Assembly: GCF_009817885.1 (NCBI RefSeq) | Contig: NZ_CP041764.1 | Span: 5,034,053-5,098,052 of the forward strand | Direction of reading: 5' to 3' | Length of the DNA stretch: 64,000 bases | Origin: Serratia rhizosphaerae | GTDB taxonomy: Bacteria; Pseudomonadota; Gammaproteobacteria; Enterobacterales; Enterobacteriaceae | Shown here: positions 16,198 to 24,156 of the stretch, one piece after another | How the letters are laid out: the number at the start of each line of letters is the position of its first letter | How positions within the stretch are numbered: position 1 is the first letter of the stretch | Notes under the pieces: generated by a model | Seen by the model: only the letters and a program-made list of their open reading frames with translations | Databases searched by the model: none | Told to the model about the DNA's origin: nothing | Program-made: the position numbers and the translations under genes

Positions 16198-17481
16198 TTA
16201 CATCAGGCCGTAAATCAGCGCCGACAGGGCGATCAATCCCATCACCAGAACAAAAACATTGCTCAGGGCGCGATATTTATGCATCGACGGCACCGCACGC
16301 ACCGCATACATCGGCAGGATAAACAGGATAACCGCGATCAGCGGACCGCTGATGGTTTCTATGATGTGCAGCGCGCTCGGGTTCCACACTGTCGCCGCCC
16401 AGGTGAGCAGGAACAGCACCACCGCCGAAATACGGTGCGTGGCACGTGAGCTCAGCGGGTTACCCAGCGCCCGGGTAACGCCGTCAATCAGACTGGTCGC
16501 CCCTTCCGTGACGCCCAGCGAGGTGCCGAGGTAGGATTTCGCCATTGCCAGCATCGCCATGATCGGCCCCAGATAGGCGATCAGCGGATTGGAAAACTTG
16601 TTCGCCAGCGTGGTCAACACGGTAATGTTCTGCGCCTTGGCCTGTTCCATATCCTGGTAAGACAGGCTCAGTACGCAGCTGAAGACGAAGAACAGCACGG
16701 TGACGCAGATCAGCACATAGCTATAGCGCATAATGCGCGCGCAGCGGCGCTCCGCCTTATCGCCGTACAGGCTTTTCTGCGTCGAGGCGAAGGAAGAGAT
16801 GATCGGCGCATGGCTGAAGGAGAACACCATTACCGGCACCGCCAGCCACAGCGAATGCCACAGCGACGGGCTGTCAAACTGCGTGCTCATCAGTCCCTGG
16901 GTGAAATGCGCGGTATTCCAGCTAGGGACCAGATACAGCGAAATCCCCATCAGGAACACCAGCAGCGGGAAGACCAGCATCCCCATAGCGGCGACAATGC
17001 CGTCTTTGCCGCGCAGCAGCACCAGGTTCAGCACCACCACTACCGCCAGGCTCAGCCACAGGCGTGGCGGCGGCGCGACGTGAAACTGGTGGATCAGAAA
17101 GCTGTCCAGCGCGTTGGTGATCGAAATGCTGTACACCAGCACAATCGGGAAAAACGCCAGCAGGTACAGCACCATGATAATTTTGCCGGCCAGTACGCCA
17201 AAGTGCTCCACCACCACATCATGGATATTGCCGTCGCGGCTGGAACCGGACAGCACAAACCGGCTCAGGGCGCGGTGCGGCAAATAGGTCAGCGGGAAGG
17301 CGAACAACGCCATCAGCAGCAAGACCAACGGGCCGTTCAGGCCGGCGTTAATCGGCAGAAACAGCGTGCCGGCGCCAACCGCCGTGGCATATAAACCGAA
17401 CATCCATACGGTGTCCGTTTTGTTCCAGCGCGACGATGGCGGGGTCGCCAACGCGCCGGAATCCGGAGAAATAGTACTCAT
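16198..17481 (-). CDS. SdaC/TdcC-family serine (hydroxy amino acid) transporter
   Basis: A 427-residue HAAAP-family proton symporter with about eleven membrane helices. It is close to E. coli SdaC along its length: WNKTDTVWMFGLYATAVGAG at the first helix, FAFPLTYLPHRALSRFVLSG, VPVMVFSFSHAPIISSFA, and a C terminus ending VFVLVMGLIALSALIYG. I chose the ATG at 17481 (MSTISPDSG), which starts the family-like region; an extra ten residues upstream are unlikely. It is a single-gene unit with its own terminator. Serine or threonine is the probable substrate; which of the paralogues it corresponds to is not certain. Confidence 0.85.
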   Translation of the reverse strand: MSTISPDSGALATPPSSRWNKTDTVWMFGLYATAVGAGTLFLPINAGLNGPLVLLLMALFAFPLTYLPHRALSRFVLSGSSRDGNIHDVVVEHFGVLAGKIIMVLYLLAFFPIVLVYSISITNALDSFLIHQFHVAPPPRLWLSLAVVVVLNLVLLRGKDGIVAAMGMLVFPLLVFLMGISLYLVPSWNTAHFTQGLMSTQFDSPSLWHSLWLAVPVMVFSFSHAPIISSFASTQKSLYGDKAERRCARIMRYSYVLICVTVLFFVFSCVLSLSYQDMEQAKAQNITVLTTLANKFSNPLIAYLGPIMAMLAMAKSYLGTSLGVTEGATSLIDGVTRALGNPLSSRATHRISAVVLFLLTWAATVWNPSALHIIETISGPLIAVILFILPMYAVRAVPSMHKYRALSNVFVLVMGLIALSALIYGLM

Positions 17482-17808
17482 GAGACAGCTTACCTTAATC
17501 TGTAACGACAACGATTGCGCTCAACGGAACTTCCTTCTCCGTGATATTTTATTTTATAATTCAATGAATTAATCAAGGAAATCATATTATTGCCTGTTGC
17601 AAGGACGGCAAAGGATAATTAAAAATGCAGGATGGGTCTATGTTTATGCGGTTAACTGCGCGCTTCGTGAACGATTAATCCATAACTCCCGTACGGATTC
17701 AGCATAATCATGCACGATATCGTGCAAAACAGGGGGAGGATACAAAGGTTGGTATGGCGGAACGCGGTGCTGCCATTGGCTATCATATCAGGCCATGCCG
17801 GAGAGACG
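17482..17808. other. Intergenic region upstream of the SdaC-like permease
   Basis: About 330 bases without a supported gene. The part next to the permease is AT-rich and should hold its promoter. An open frame on the minus strand across 17652-17915 runs through the neighbouring terminator and the end of the cytochrome gene, so it is not real. Confidence 0.5.
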
Positions 17809-17832
17809 AAAAAGGCCCCATAGGGGGCCTTT
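17809..17832 (-). terminator. Terminator of the gluconate dehydrogenase operon
   Basis: AAAGGCCCC and GGGGCCTTT form a 9-bp stem around ATAG; the minus-strand transcript continues into TTTTT. It lies 25 bases after the cytochrome subunit stop. Confidence 0.88.
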
Positions 17833-17856
17833 GGATTTATCTGCGTATGCGCGCCG

Positions 17857-19197
17857 TTACTTATGCGCGTCCGGATGGTCCGGCACTGCCGCGCTGCCCA
17901 TCTCTTTCTCGTCACGGATCATGGAGCGGTCCTTACGCACCGCGGCAACGTCCGCAGCGCTGACCGCGCTGGCCTTGTTGCCCCAACTGGTGCGGATAAA
18001 GTTCACCACGTCCGCCACCTGCTGGTCGTTCAGACGCCAGCCGAACGGCGGCATGGTGATGTTGGACACCGCACCCTTCACCGCTGGCGTGGTATTGCCG
18101 GTCAGCACGATATGGATCAGCGAGGTGGCGTCCTCGGTCTGCACCACCGGGTTGCCTTTCAGCGCCGGGAAGGCGCGCTTATAGCCCACGCCGTCGGTGC
18201 GGTGGCAGGCCGCGCAGTTATCCACGTACAGCGCCGCTCCCGGCTTGCTGTCATCGCCGCGCCACAGATCTTTGGCGACGCTGTCTTCCACCGGCGCAGC
18301 CTGCTGCTTGCCGCCCTTCGGCGGCAGCGTTTTCAGGTAGCGGGCGATGGCGGTCAGGTCTTCGTCGCTGAGATACTGCAGGCTGTGTTCAACCACATCG
18401 CTCATGCCGCCGAACACGATGGCCTTGTCGTTACGGCCGGTTTTCAGGAACTCGGTCAGCTCGGCTTCGCTCCAACTGCCCAGTCCATCTTTGTTCTCAC
18501 CGCGCAGGCTGGAAGCCACCCAGCCGTCAATCGGCGCATTGCTGCCGGACAGGTAGTCGTCGCCCTCTTTCTCGTTCAGCGCCTTTTCCTGCATGGTGAT
18601 GCTGCGCGGCGTGTGGCAGGCGCCGCAGTGACCCAGCCCCTCAACCAGATAACGGCCGCGCTCCGCCACCGGATCGGCTTTCGCATCTTCGACAAAATCG
18701 GCCGGCGACGGCGCAAACATGCCGCGCCAGATGCTCAGCGGCCAGCGCATCGACAGCGGCCACGGAATGTCGGAATCCTTATTGGCCGCTTCCACCGGCT
18801 GCACGCCGTGCATAAAGTAGGCGTACATGGCGCGCATATCGTCTTCTTTGATCACCGCAAACGACGGGAACGGCATCGCCGGATACAGCGTACTGCCGTT
18901 TTTAGCGACGCCCTTGCGTACCGCGTTGTCGAAATCTTCGAAGCTGTAATCGCCGATGCCGGTTTTCTTGTCCGGCGTAATGTTGGTGGAGTAAATGGTG
19001 CCGATCGGCGTCTCCATCGCCAGGCCGCCGGCAAACTCTTTGCCGCTCTTGCCGTTGGTGTGGCAGGCCACGCAGTCGCCGGCGCGCGCCAGATACTCAC
19101 CCCGCTTGATCAGCTCGCTGCTGACCGTGGCGTCCTGCGCGAACGCAGAGAAACTCAGAGCACTGGCGACCAGTGCGGGAATAATTGCTTTCATCAT
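17857..19197 (-). CDS. Gluconate 2-dehydrogenase cytochrome c subunit
   Basis: A 446-residue secreted triheme cytochrome c. A signal peptide (1-20, AFA|QD) is followed by three heme-binding motifs: CVACH (42-46), CGACH (191-195) and CAACH (328-332). This size and spacing is typical of the membrane-bound gluconate, 2-ketogluconate and alcohol dehydrogenase cytochromes that pass electrons to ubiquinone. AAGGA sits six bases before the ATG. It is the third gene of the operon, 9 bases after the flavoprotein gene. Whether the operon oxidises gluconate or 2-ketogluconate is not settled by this subunit. Confidence 0.9.
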   Translation of the reverse strand: MMKAIIPALVASALSFSAFAQDATVSSELIKRGEYLARAGDCVACHTNGKSGKEFAGGLAMETPIGTIYSTNITPDKKTGIGDYSFEDFDNAVRKGVAKNGSTLYPAMPFPSFAVIKEDDMRAMYAYFMHGVQPVEAANKDSDIPWPLSMRWPLSIWRGMFAPSPADFVEDAKADPVAERGRYLVEGLGHCGACHTPRSITMQEKALNEKEGDDYLSGSNAPIDGWVASSLRGENKDGLGSWSEAELTEFLKTGRNDKAIVFGGMSDVVEHSLQYLSDEDLTAIARYLKTLPPKGGKQQAAPVEDSVAKDLWRGDDSKPGAALYVDNCAACHRTDGVGYKRAFPALKGNPVVQTEDATSLIHIVLTGNTTPAVKGAVSNITMPPFGWRLNDQQVADVVNFIRTSWGNKASAVSAADVAAVRKDRSMIRDEKEMGSAAVPDHPDAHK

Positions 19198-19206
19198 CAG
19201 CCGTCC

Positions 19207-20991
19207 TTATGCCTGCACCAGTGGGCCCGGGTTCTTCAGATACTGTTCGCGAATCGCGCGCGCAGACCAGTACGCCAGCGCCGCAACGGTGCCGGTCGGG
19301 TTGTAGCCCAGCCCCTGCGGGAAGGCCGACGCGCCGATAGAGAACACATTATGTACATCCCAGCTTTGCAGGTAACGGTTAACCGCGCTGGTCTTCGGAT
19401 CTTCCCCCATCACCGCGCCGCCGTTCATATGGGTGGTCTGGTAACTGGTGGTATCGAAGTGACTGTCGGCATTTTTCGGGCTGCCGATGATATGTTTCGG
19501 GTTCATCGCCTTGGCAATCGGTTCCATCTTGTTGAACATGAACTGCGCCATTTTGATGTCATTTTCCTGCCAGTCGAAGGTCATACGCAGCAACGGCTGA
19601 CCGAACACGTTTTTGTAGTTCGGATCCAGATCCAGATAGTTGTTGCGGTAAGACTGGTGAGCGCCGTGGGCATCCATCGATACGTGGTGGGTGTAAGAAT
19701 CCGCCACCGCTGCTTTCCACTCGCTGCCCCAATTTGGCGTGCCGGCAGGCGTAGGGACGCCGGAGATCGGCTTGGTGCCCGCCTGGTTGACCCAGAACGG
19801 CGAGCCGCCGACAAAGCCTTCTTTCGCATGGTCGAAGTTGTCGGCGTTGAAGTCATCCACCCCGACGCCGTTGCCGCCCGCGCCGATAAACGGGTTGGTG
19901 TGCACATTCTTGTCGAAGAACGCCTTGATGGTGGTCATGTTCTGATAGGCGAAGTTACGCCCCACCACGCCTTCGCCGGTCACCGGATCGTACGGTTTGC
20001 CGATGCCGGACAACAGCATCAGGTGCACGTTGTGGAACTGGAAGGCGCCCAGGATCACCAGATCGGCCGGCTGTTCCACTTCACGCCCCTGCGCGTCGAC
20101 ATAGGTCACGCCGGTGGCGCGCGATTTATCGTCGGTCAGGTTCACTTTCAGCACGTTGGCGTTGGTGCGCAGTTCAAAGCGTTTTTCCATCCGCAACGCC
20201 GGCAGGATATTCACGTTCGGCGAGGCTTTGGAGTACATATAGCAGGCATAACCGCTGCAGAAACCGCAGAAGTTGCATGGCCCCATCTGCGCGCCGTACG
20301 GGTTGGTATAGGAGTCCGAGGTATTGGCGGACGGCAGGTTGTACGGGTGATACCCCACCTCGCGCGCGGCCTTTTCAAACAGCTGCGCGGAATAGGTGTT
20401 TTTCTGCGCCGGCAGCGGGAAGTCATCGGAGCGATCCGGCGCAAAGCGGTTACCGCCCTTGCCTTCGCCGACCACTTTGCCCTTGATTGACCAAGCGGTG
20501 CCGGAGGTGCCGAACACTTTCTCCGCCTTATCGAAGTACGGCTCCAGTTCGTCGTAGGTCACGCCGAAATCCTGGATGGTCATATCCTTCGGAATAAAGT
20601 TTTTGCCATAGCGCTCTTCATAGTGGCTGCGCATGCGCAGTTCGATCGGATCGATGCGGAAATGCACGCCCGACCAGTGCAGGCCGGCGCCGCCGACGCC
20701 GGTGCCCGGCAGGAAGGCCGCCAGCTGGCGGTAAGGCACCGCGGTCTGGCTGTTGTTGTGGCGAATAGTGACCGTGCTTTTCGACAGATCCTGGAACAGC
20801 TTGCGGCGAATATTGTAGGTCAGTTCGTCGATCACCTGCGGGTAAGAGCCGTCCGGATAGGTATCGCGCATCGGGCCGCGCTCCAGCGCCACCACATTCA
20901 ACCCGGCTTCGGTCAGTTCTTTCGCCATAATGGCGCCGACCCAGCCAAACCCGACGATGACCACATCCTTTTTCTTCATTAGCGTTGCCAT
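19207..20991 (-). CDS. Gluconate 2-dehydrogenase FAD (GMC) catalytic subunit
   Basis: A 594-residue GMC oxidoreductase. The FAD-binding GxGxxG is VIVGFGWVGA (residues 11-20), with GTGVGGAGLHWSG near 96-108 and the C-terminal Asn/His catalytic region HMNGGAVMGEDP. A cysteine cluster at 239, 242, 245 and 250 (GPCNFCGFCSGYAC) matches the 3Fe-4S motif known in related FAD-glucose dehydrogenase alpha subunits. It has no signal peptide, which fits export bound to the Tat-targeted small subunit. AAAGGAG precedes the ATG, which lies 2 bases after that subunit's stop. Gluconate is preferred as substrate because of the GntR-type operator upstream. Confidence 0.88.
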   Translation of the reverse strand: MATLMKKKDVVIVGFGWVGAIMAKELTEAGLNVVALERGPMRDTYPDGSYPQVIDELTYNIRRKLFQDLSKSTVTIRHNNSQTAVPYRQLAAFLPGTGVGGAGLHWSGVHFRIDPIELRMRSHYEERYGKNFIPKDMTIQDFGVTYDELEPYFDKAEKVFGTSGTAWSIKGKVVGEGKGGNRFAPDRSDDFPLPAQKNTYSAQLFEKAAREVGYHPYNLPSANTSDSYTNPYGAQMGPCNFCGFCSGYACYMYSKASPNVNILPALRMEKRFELRTNANVLKVNLTDDKSRATGVTYVDAQGREVEQPADLVILGAFQFHNVHLMLLSGIGKPYDPVTGEGVVGRNFAYQNMTTIKAFFDKNVHTNPFIGAGGNGVGVDDFNADNFDHAKEGFVGGSPFWVNQAGTKPISGVPTPAGTPNWGSEWKAAVADSYTHHVSMDAHGAHQSYRNNYLDLDPNYKNVFGQPLLRMTFDWQENDIKMAQFMFNKMEPIAKAMNPKHIIGSPKNADSHFDTTSYQTTHMNGGAVMGEDPKTSAVNRYLQSWDVHNVFSIGASAFPQGLGYNPTGTVAALAYWSARAIREQYLKNPGPLVQA

Positions 20992-20993
20992 TG

Positions 20994-21719
20994 TTATCTC
21001 CTTTCCCCACGAATTGATACCGGCGGGAAGGGATAACGTTCCCCTCGCTCAACCCAGTCCATAAAGTCGGCGCGAGCGCCCGGAAAATTAATCAGCTTCC
21101 AGCCGACCATGTCTTTATTACCGCCATGGATCGGATCGCTGAAGAAACCTTCACGGGTGTTTTGCAGCAGGTAAGAGAAAAACAGTTTGGACGGCAGCTG
21201 CTCGAACGCCGCTTTACCGGCCTCCATCTCTTGCAGCAGCGCATCTTTCTGCGCATCCGTCAGCTCGGCAAACACTTTACCGTGCTGTTTTTTACTGTAG
21301 GCGTCCGCCTCGGCGATGCCCAGGTTATAAATCTGCTTCGGCACCAGCGGCAGCTGGTAGCCCATCTCTTTCGGCACGTCAGGGTTGAATGGCCCCTGCA
21401 TATACCAGATGGAGCCGGTAGCGTACGGCGTATTCATCTGACGATCGATAAACTCCGGCACGCCGGCTTCCAGCGCCCCCGGGCCGCGATCGTCGGCCGG
21501 AATCAAACGCGCCACTGCGGCGTTGATAAAGGCCCACTCTTCAGGCGTGAAGAAGGTCGGTTGGTAGTCATTGTTTTTTGGTGCGTCATCAGCGGCAACG
21601 GCCGGTACGGGAGCCGTCAGCGCGCCAACGCTGCTGCCACCGATCACCGCTGCAGGAATCAAGGTCACCGATTTCAATAAGAAATCGCGCCGAGAATTGT
21701 TAGTTTTATTGTCCGACAT
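20994..21719 (-). CDS. Gluconate 2-dehydrogenase small (gamma) subunit, Tat-exported
   Basis: A 241-residue subunit of the gluconate_2-dh3 family. The N terminus has a twin-arginine signal, NNSRRDFLLKSVTLIPAA, which probably carries the folded flavoprotein subunit across the membrane with it. The mature part includes the conserved FFTPEEWAFINAAVARLIPAD and the C-terminal GGNKDMVGWKLINFPGA. I chose the ATG at 21719 (MSDNKTNN); MECDMSDNK at 21731 is an alternative. It is the first gene of a three-gene operon (small subunit, FAD subunit, cytochrome). Confidence 0.9.
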   Translation of the reverse strand: MSDNKTNNSRRDFLLKSVTLIPAAVIGGSSVGALTAPVPAVAADDAPKNNDYQPTFFTPEEWAFINAAVARLIPADDRGPGALEAGVPEFIDRQMNTPYATGSIWYMQGPFNPDVPKEMGYQLPLVPKQIYNLGIAEADAYSKKQHGKVFAELTDAQKDALLQEMEAGKAAFEQLPSKLFFSYLLQNTREGFFSDPIHGGNKDMVGWKLINFPGARADFMDWVERGERYPFPPVSIRGERR

Positions 21720-21844
21720 ATCACATTCCATCCAAATATAATCACAACTATTTAACCTCAACCGTGCGGTTGATGCGGGTTTTAAAAATATTTTGTAACC
21801 TTTTTGTCTATTTATTGAAGGTCATAAAGTAAACTTTAGCAAAA

Positions 21845-21860
21845 ATGTTACCGGTAACTT
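21845..21860 (-). promoter_or_regulatory. Candidate GntR (gluconate repressor) operator
   Basis: ATGTTACCGGTAACTT contains the perfect 12-bp palindrome GTTACCGGTAAC. It matches the E. coli GntR operator pattern ATGTTA-N4-TAACAT at all but one base. It lies about 125 bp upstream of the gluconate dehydrogenase small subunit. This ties the operon to gluconate; GntR itself is not in the window. Confidence 0.65.
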
Positions 21861-21892
21861 ATTGAATGAACGCAAAGAATTACCTTGTCGAT

Positions 21893-21919
21893 CCGCATGA
21901 ACTTTTCGTGCGGTTTTTT
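21893..21919 (+). terminator. Terminator-like hairpin on the plus strand with no upstream gene
   Basis: CCGCA and TGCGG form a 5-bp stem with an 11-base loop followed by TTTTTT on the plus strand. No plus-strand gene precedes it for several kilobases, so it may end a small untranslated transcript divergent from the gluconate dehydrogenase operon. The stem is short and could be chance. Confidence 0.4.
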
Positions 21920-21984
21920 CATGATTCTCGGCAGTAATAATTAGAAATGGGAGCTTGGTCGCTTTTTTTAGCTACTAAAGGGAG

Positions 21985-22008
21985 AAAAACCGGTCGTTTT
22001 GCAACCGG
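21985..22008 (-). terminator. Probable terminator of emtA
   Basis: On the minus strand CCGGT and ACCGG form a short stem followed by TTTTT, about 20 bases after the emtA stop. The stem has only five pairs. Confidence 0.5.
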
Positions 22009-22028
22009 CTTGTAACATTTGACGCAGA

Positions 22029-22697
22029 CTATTCCATCGCCTGATAGGCGGTGGTCACTTTCCACAGGTAACGCGGTGCCTGCGGCGCCGGATGTTTCTT
22101 TTGAATATGTTGGTAAAATTCGTCCGGAGTCAGCTGATTAATGCGGTTGACCGCCACACGCCGGTCCGAGGAAAACGTACGCAGCATGGCGCCCGCACCG
22201 TTAGCGTAAGAGACGATGGTGGCGTACTGCCGGGTTTTCGGATCGTTGATCCCGGCCAACTGTGCCTGCAGGATATTGATATAGGCCGCGCCCAGATCGA
22301 TATTCACCGCCGGATCTTTCAGCTCCCGCGAACTCGGCTGCCCGCGTCGCCCTTTCATCCGATAGGCGTCGCGCCCGGCAGTCGACGCCTTGAGCTGCAT
22401 CAGCCCGACCGCATTCGACTTGCTCACCGCCAGGGGATTAAAGCCGGATTCCACCTGAATAATGGCTTTAATCAGGTTTTCATCAACGCCGTAATTGCTG
22501 GCGGCCTGGCGAATATAATCGCTGTACGCCACCGGCGTGCCGGTGTGGTTGCTCGCAGTCTGCTGCTGCGAAGGCGGCTGCAGCCAGCCCCCGGAAGAAG
22601 TGCCGCCAGCGCCCGTTGTGCTGCTGGTGGTCTGCGGGTCTTTCGCACAGCCCGCTAAAAGCGTAATTGCCATCAGGCAACCAATCTTGGTTCTCAC
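22029..22697 (-). CDS. emtA: EmtA, membrane-bound endo-type lytic murein transglycosylase
   Basis: A 222-residue lipoprotein (lipobox LLAGC, Cys 16) with a Ser/Gln-rich linker and an SLT domain that cleaves glycan strands of peptidoglycan. The catalytic Glu is in AIIQVESGFNP; AVSKSNAVGLMQLKASTAGRD, VSYANGAGAMLRTFSSDRR and HPAPQAPRY closely match E. coli EmtA. The linker is longer than in E. coli. It starts at GTG 22697 with AGGA five bases upstream. It is a single gene. Confidence 0.92.
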   Translation of the reverse strand: MRTKIGCLMAITLLAGCAKDPQTTSSTTGAGGTSSGGWLQPPSQQQTASNHTGTPVAYSDYIRQAASNYGVDENLIKAIIQVESGFNPLAVSKSNAVGLMQLKASTAGRDAYRMKGRRGQPSSRELKDPAVNIDLGAAYINILQAQLAGINDPKTRQYATIVSYANGAGAMLRTFSSDRRVAVNRINQLTPDEFYQHIQKKHPAPQAPRYLWKVTTAYQAME

Positions 22698-22806
22698 GGA
22701 ATCCTATACTCCTTTCAATGAGTTGCGTCGCATAAACAACGGGTAAGGACGCCTGCATCACTTTTTTGGTCTATTCTCAAGCTATCCATATACCAAGAGG
22801 TGATTT

Positions 22807-23106
22807 ATGAGTCAATCGGCAACCACGTGTTTTGTGGTGACTTTTCACTACCAGGAAGCCGGATTAACCGATTTGGCGAAGCTGACCGGCCAGCTAACCC
22901 GGGAAGGTTTCACCACCACGGTGGTGGATGAAAACGGCGTTTCTCACGAGCTGGGCAGCAACAGCTATGCGATTATTACCGCGTTGAATCAACAGGATGT
23001 CGAAAAACTAGCGCAGGGGCTGGGGCAGGTTGCGTTGGGAAAAACGCCGCAGGTTAGGTTGCTCGTCTGGGATGAGTATGTCAGACAGTTACATGAGGAT
23101 ACATAA
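22807..23106 (+). CDS. GhoS-like antitoxin family protein
   Basis: A 99-residue cytoplasmic protein. CFVVTFHYQ, the central SNSYAIITALN and the C-terminal VWDEYVRQL line up with E. coli GhoS (YVVSFDYP, ENSFAITTSL, VDDYFRQF). GhoS is an endoribonuclease antitoxin that degrades ghoT toxin mRNA. No GhoT-like small membrane protein gene follows; the next gene is yfeA. A clear GAGGTG ribosome site precedes the ATG. The identification is from short motif similarity, so its activity is uncertain. Confidence 0.65.
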   Translation: MSQSATTCFVVTFHYQEAGLTDLAKLTGQLTREGFTTTVVDENGVSHELGSNSYAIITALNQQDVEKLAQGLGQVALGKTPQVRLLVWDEYVRQLHEDT

Positions 23107-23176
23107 AACCGTCGCCGTTAATCCGATGAAAATAATCCGCCATCAGCGAAACGTGATGCTTGACCTGCGCTCAATT

Positions 23177-23195
23177 GATATTGATAATCATTTTC
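23177..23195 (+). promoter_or_regulatory. Fur box of yfeABCD
   Basis: GATATTGATAATCATTTTC matches the 19-bp Fur consensus at 17 of 19 positions and lies 22 bp before the yfeA start. Iron repression of yfe/sit operons by Fur is well known. Confidence 0.88.
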
Positions 23196-23217
23196 ATTTA
23201 ACTCACAGGGAGTCACC

Positions 23218-24156
23218 ATGTCGCTGAAATATCACGTATCCCCCCTCTTACGCCGGTTCGCCCGCGCCGCTACGCCGTTAACCCTGAGCGCCCTGCTGTG
23301 CGCCAGCGCCCTACTCAGCCCCGCCGCGCTGGCGGAGAAAAAACTGCGCGTGGTGACCACCTTTACCATTATTCAGGATATCGCGCAAAACGTGGCGGGC
23401 GACGCCGCCGTGGTGGAATCTATCACCAAACCCGGCGCGGAGATCCACGACTATCAGCCCACCCCGCGCGATATCGTCAAGGCGCAACACGCCGATTTAA
23501 TCCTGTGGAACGGTATGAATCTGGAACGCTGGTTCCAGCGCTTCTTTGAAAATATCAAGCAGGTGCCCGCTGCCGTCGTCACCGAGGGCATCACCCCGCA
23601 GCCGATTCGTGAAGGGCCATACAACGGTAACCCCAACCCGCACGCCTGGATGTCCCCCACCAACGCGCTGGTGTATATCGAAAACATCCGCAAGGCGCTG
23701 GTAAAATACGATCCGGCCAATGCGAAGACTTACAACCGCAATGCCAAAGCCTACAGTGAAAAGATCGCCGCGCTCGATGCGCCGCTGCGTGAACGCCTGG
23801 CGCGCATTCCCGCCGCCCAGCGCTGGCTGGTCACCAGTGAAGGCGCCTTCAGCTATCTGGCGAAAGATTATCAGTTGAAAGAGATCTACCTGTGGCCGAT
23901 CAACGCCGATGAACAGGGCACGCCGCAGCAGGTGCGCCGGGTGATCGACGCGGTGCGCAGCCACCAGATCCCGGTGGTGTTCAGCGAAAGCACCATTTCC
24001 GATAAACCGGCCAAACAGGTCGCCAAAGAGACCGGCGCGCAGTATGGCGGCGTGCTGTATGTCGATTCACTCTCCGCCAGCAACGGGCCGGTGCCTACCT
24101 ATATCGACCTGCTGAACGTCACCGTGCAAACCATCGCCAAAGGATTTAATCAATGA
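23218..24156 (+). CDS. yfeA: YfeA, periplasmic iron/manganese-binding protein
   Basis: A 312-residue cluster A-I (ZnuA/SitA-type) metal-binding protein with a signal peptide ending at about ALA (residue 39). The four metal ligands can be read at His77 (EIHDYQP), His142 (NPHAW), Glu208 (SEGAF) and Asp283 (VDSLS), as in Yersinia YfeA. It delivers Fe or Mn to YfeCD. GGAG precedes the ATG. It is the first gene of yfeABCD and overlaps yfeB by four bases (ATGA). Confidence 0.95.
   Translation: MSLKYHVSPLLRRFARAATPLTLSALLCASALLSPAALAEKKLRVVTTFTIIQDIAQNVAGDAAVVESITKPGAEIHDYQPTPRDIVKAQHADLILWNGMNLERWFQRFFENIKQVPAAVVTEGITPQPIREGPYNGNPNPHAWMSPTNALVYIENIRKALVKYDPANAKTYNRNAKAYSEKIAALDAPLRERLARIPAAQRWLVTSEGAFSYLAKDYQLKEIYLWPINADEQGTPQQVRRVIDAVRSHQIPVVFSESTISDKPAKQVAKETGAQYGGVLYVDSLSASNGPVPTYIDLLNVTVQTIAKGFNQ

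Noticed and set aside
17652..17915. An 87-codon minus-strand frame
   Set aside because: It runs through the terminator of the cytochrome gene and overlaps its end in another frame.
17863..20490. A very long plus-strand open frame (875 codons) opposite the gluconate dehydrogenase genes
   Set aside because: It lies antisense to two clearly real genes, is extremely rich in Arg, His, Val and Gly, and has no family resemblance. It is a by-product of high G+C codon usage.
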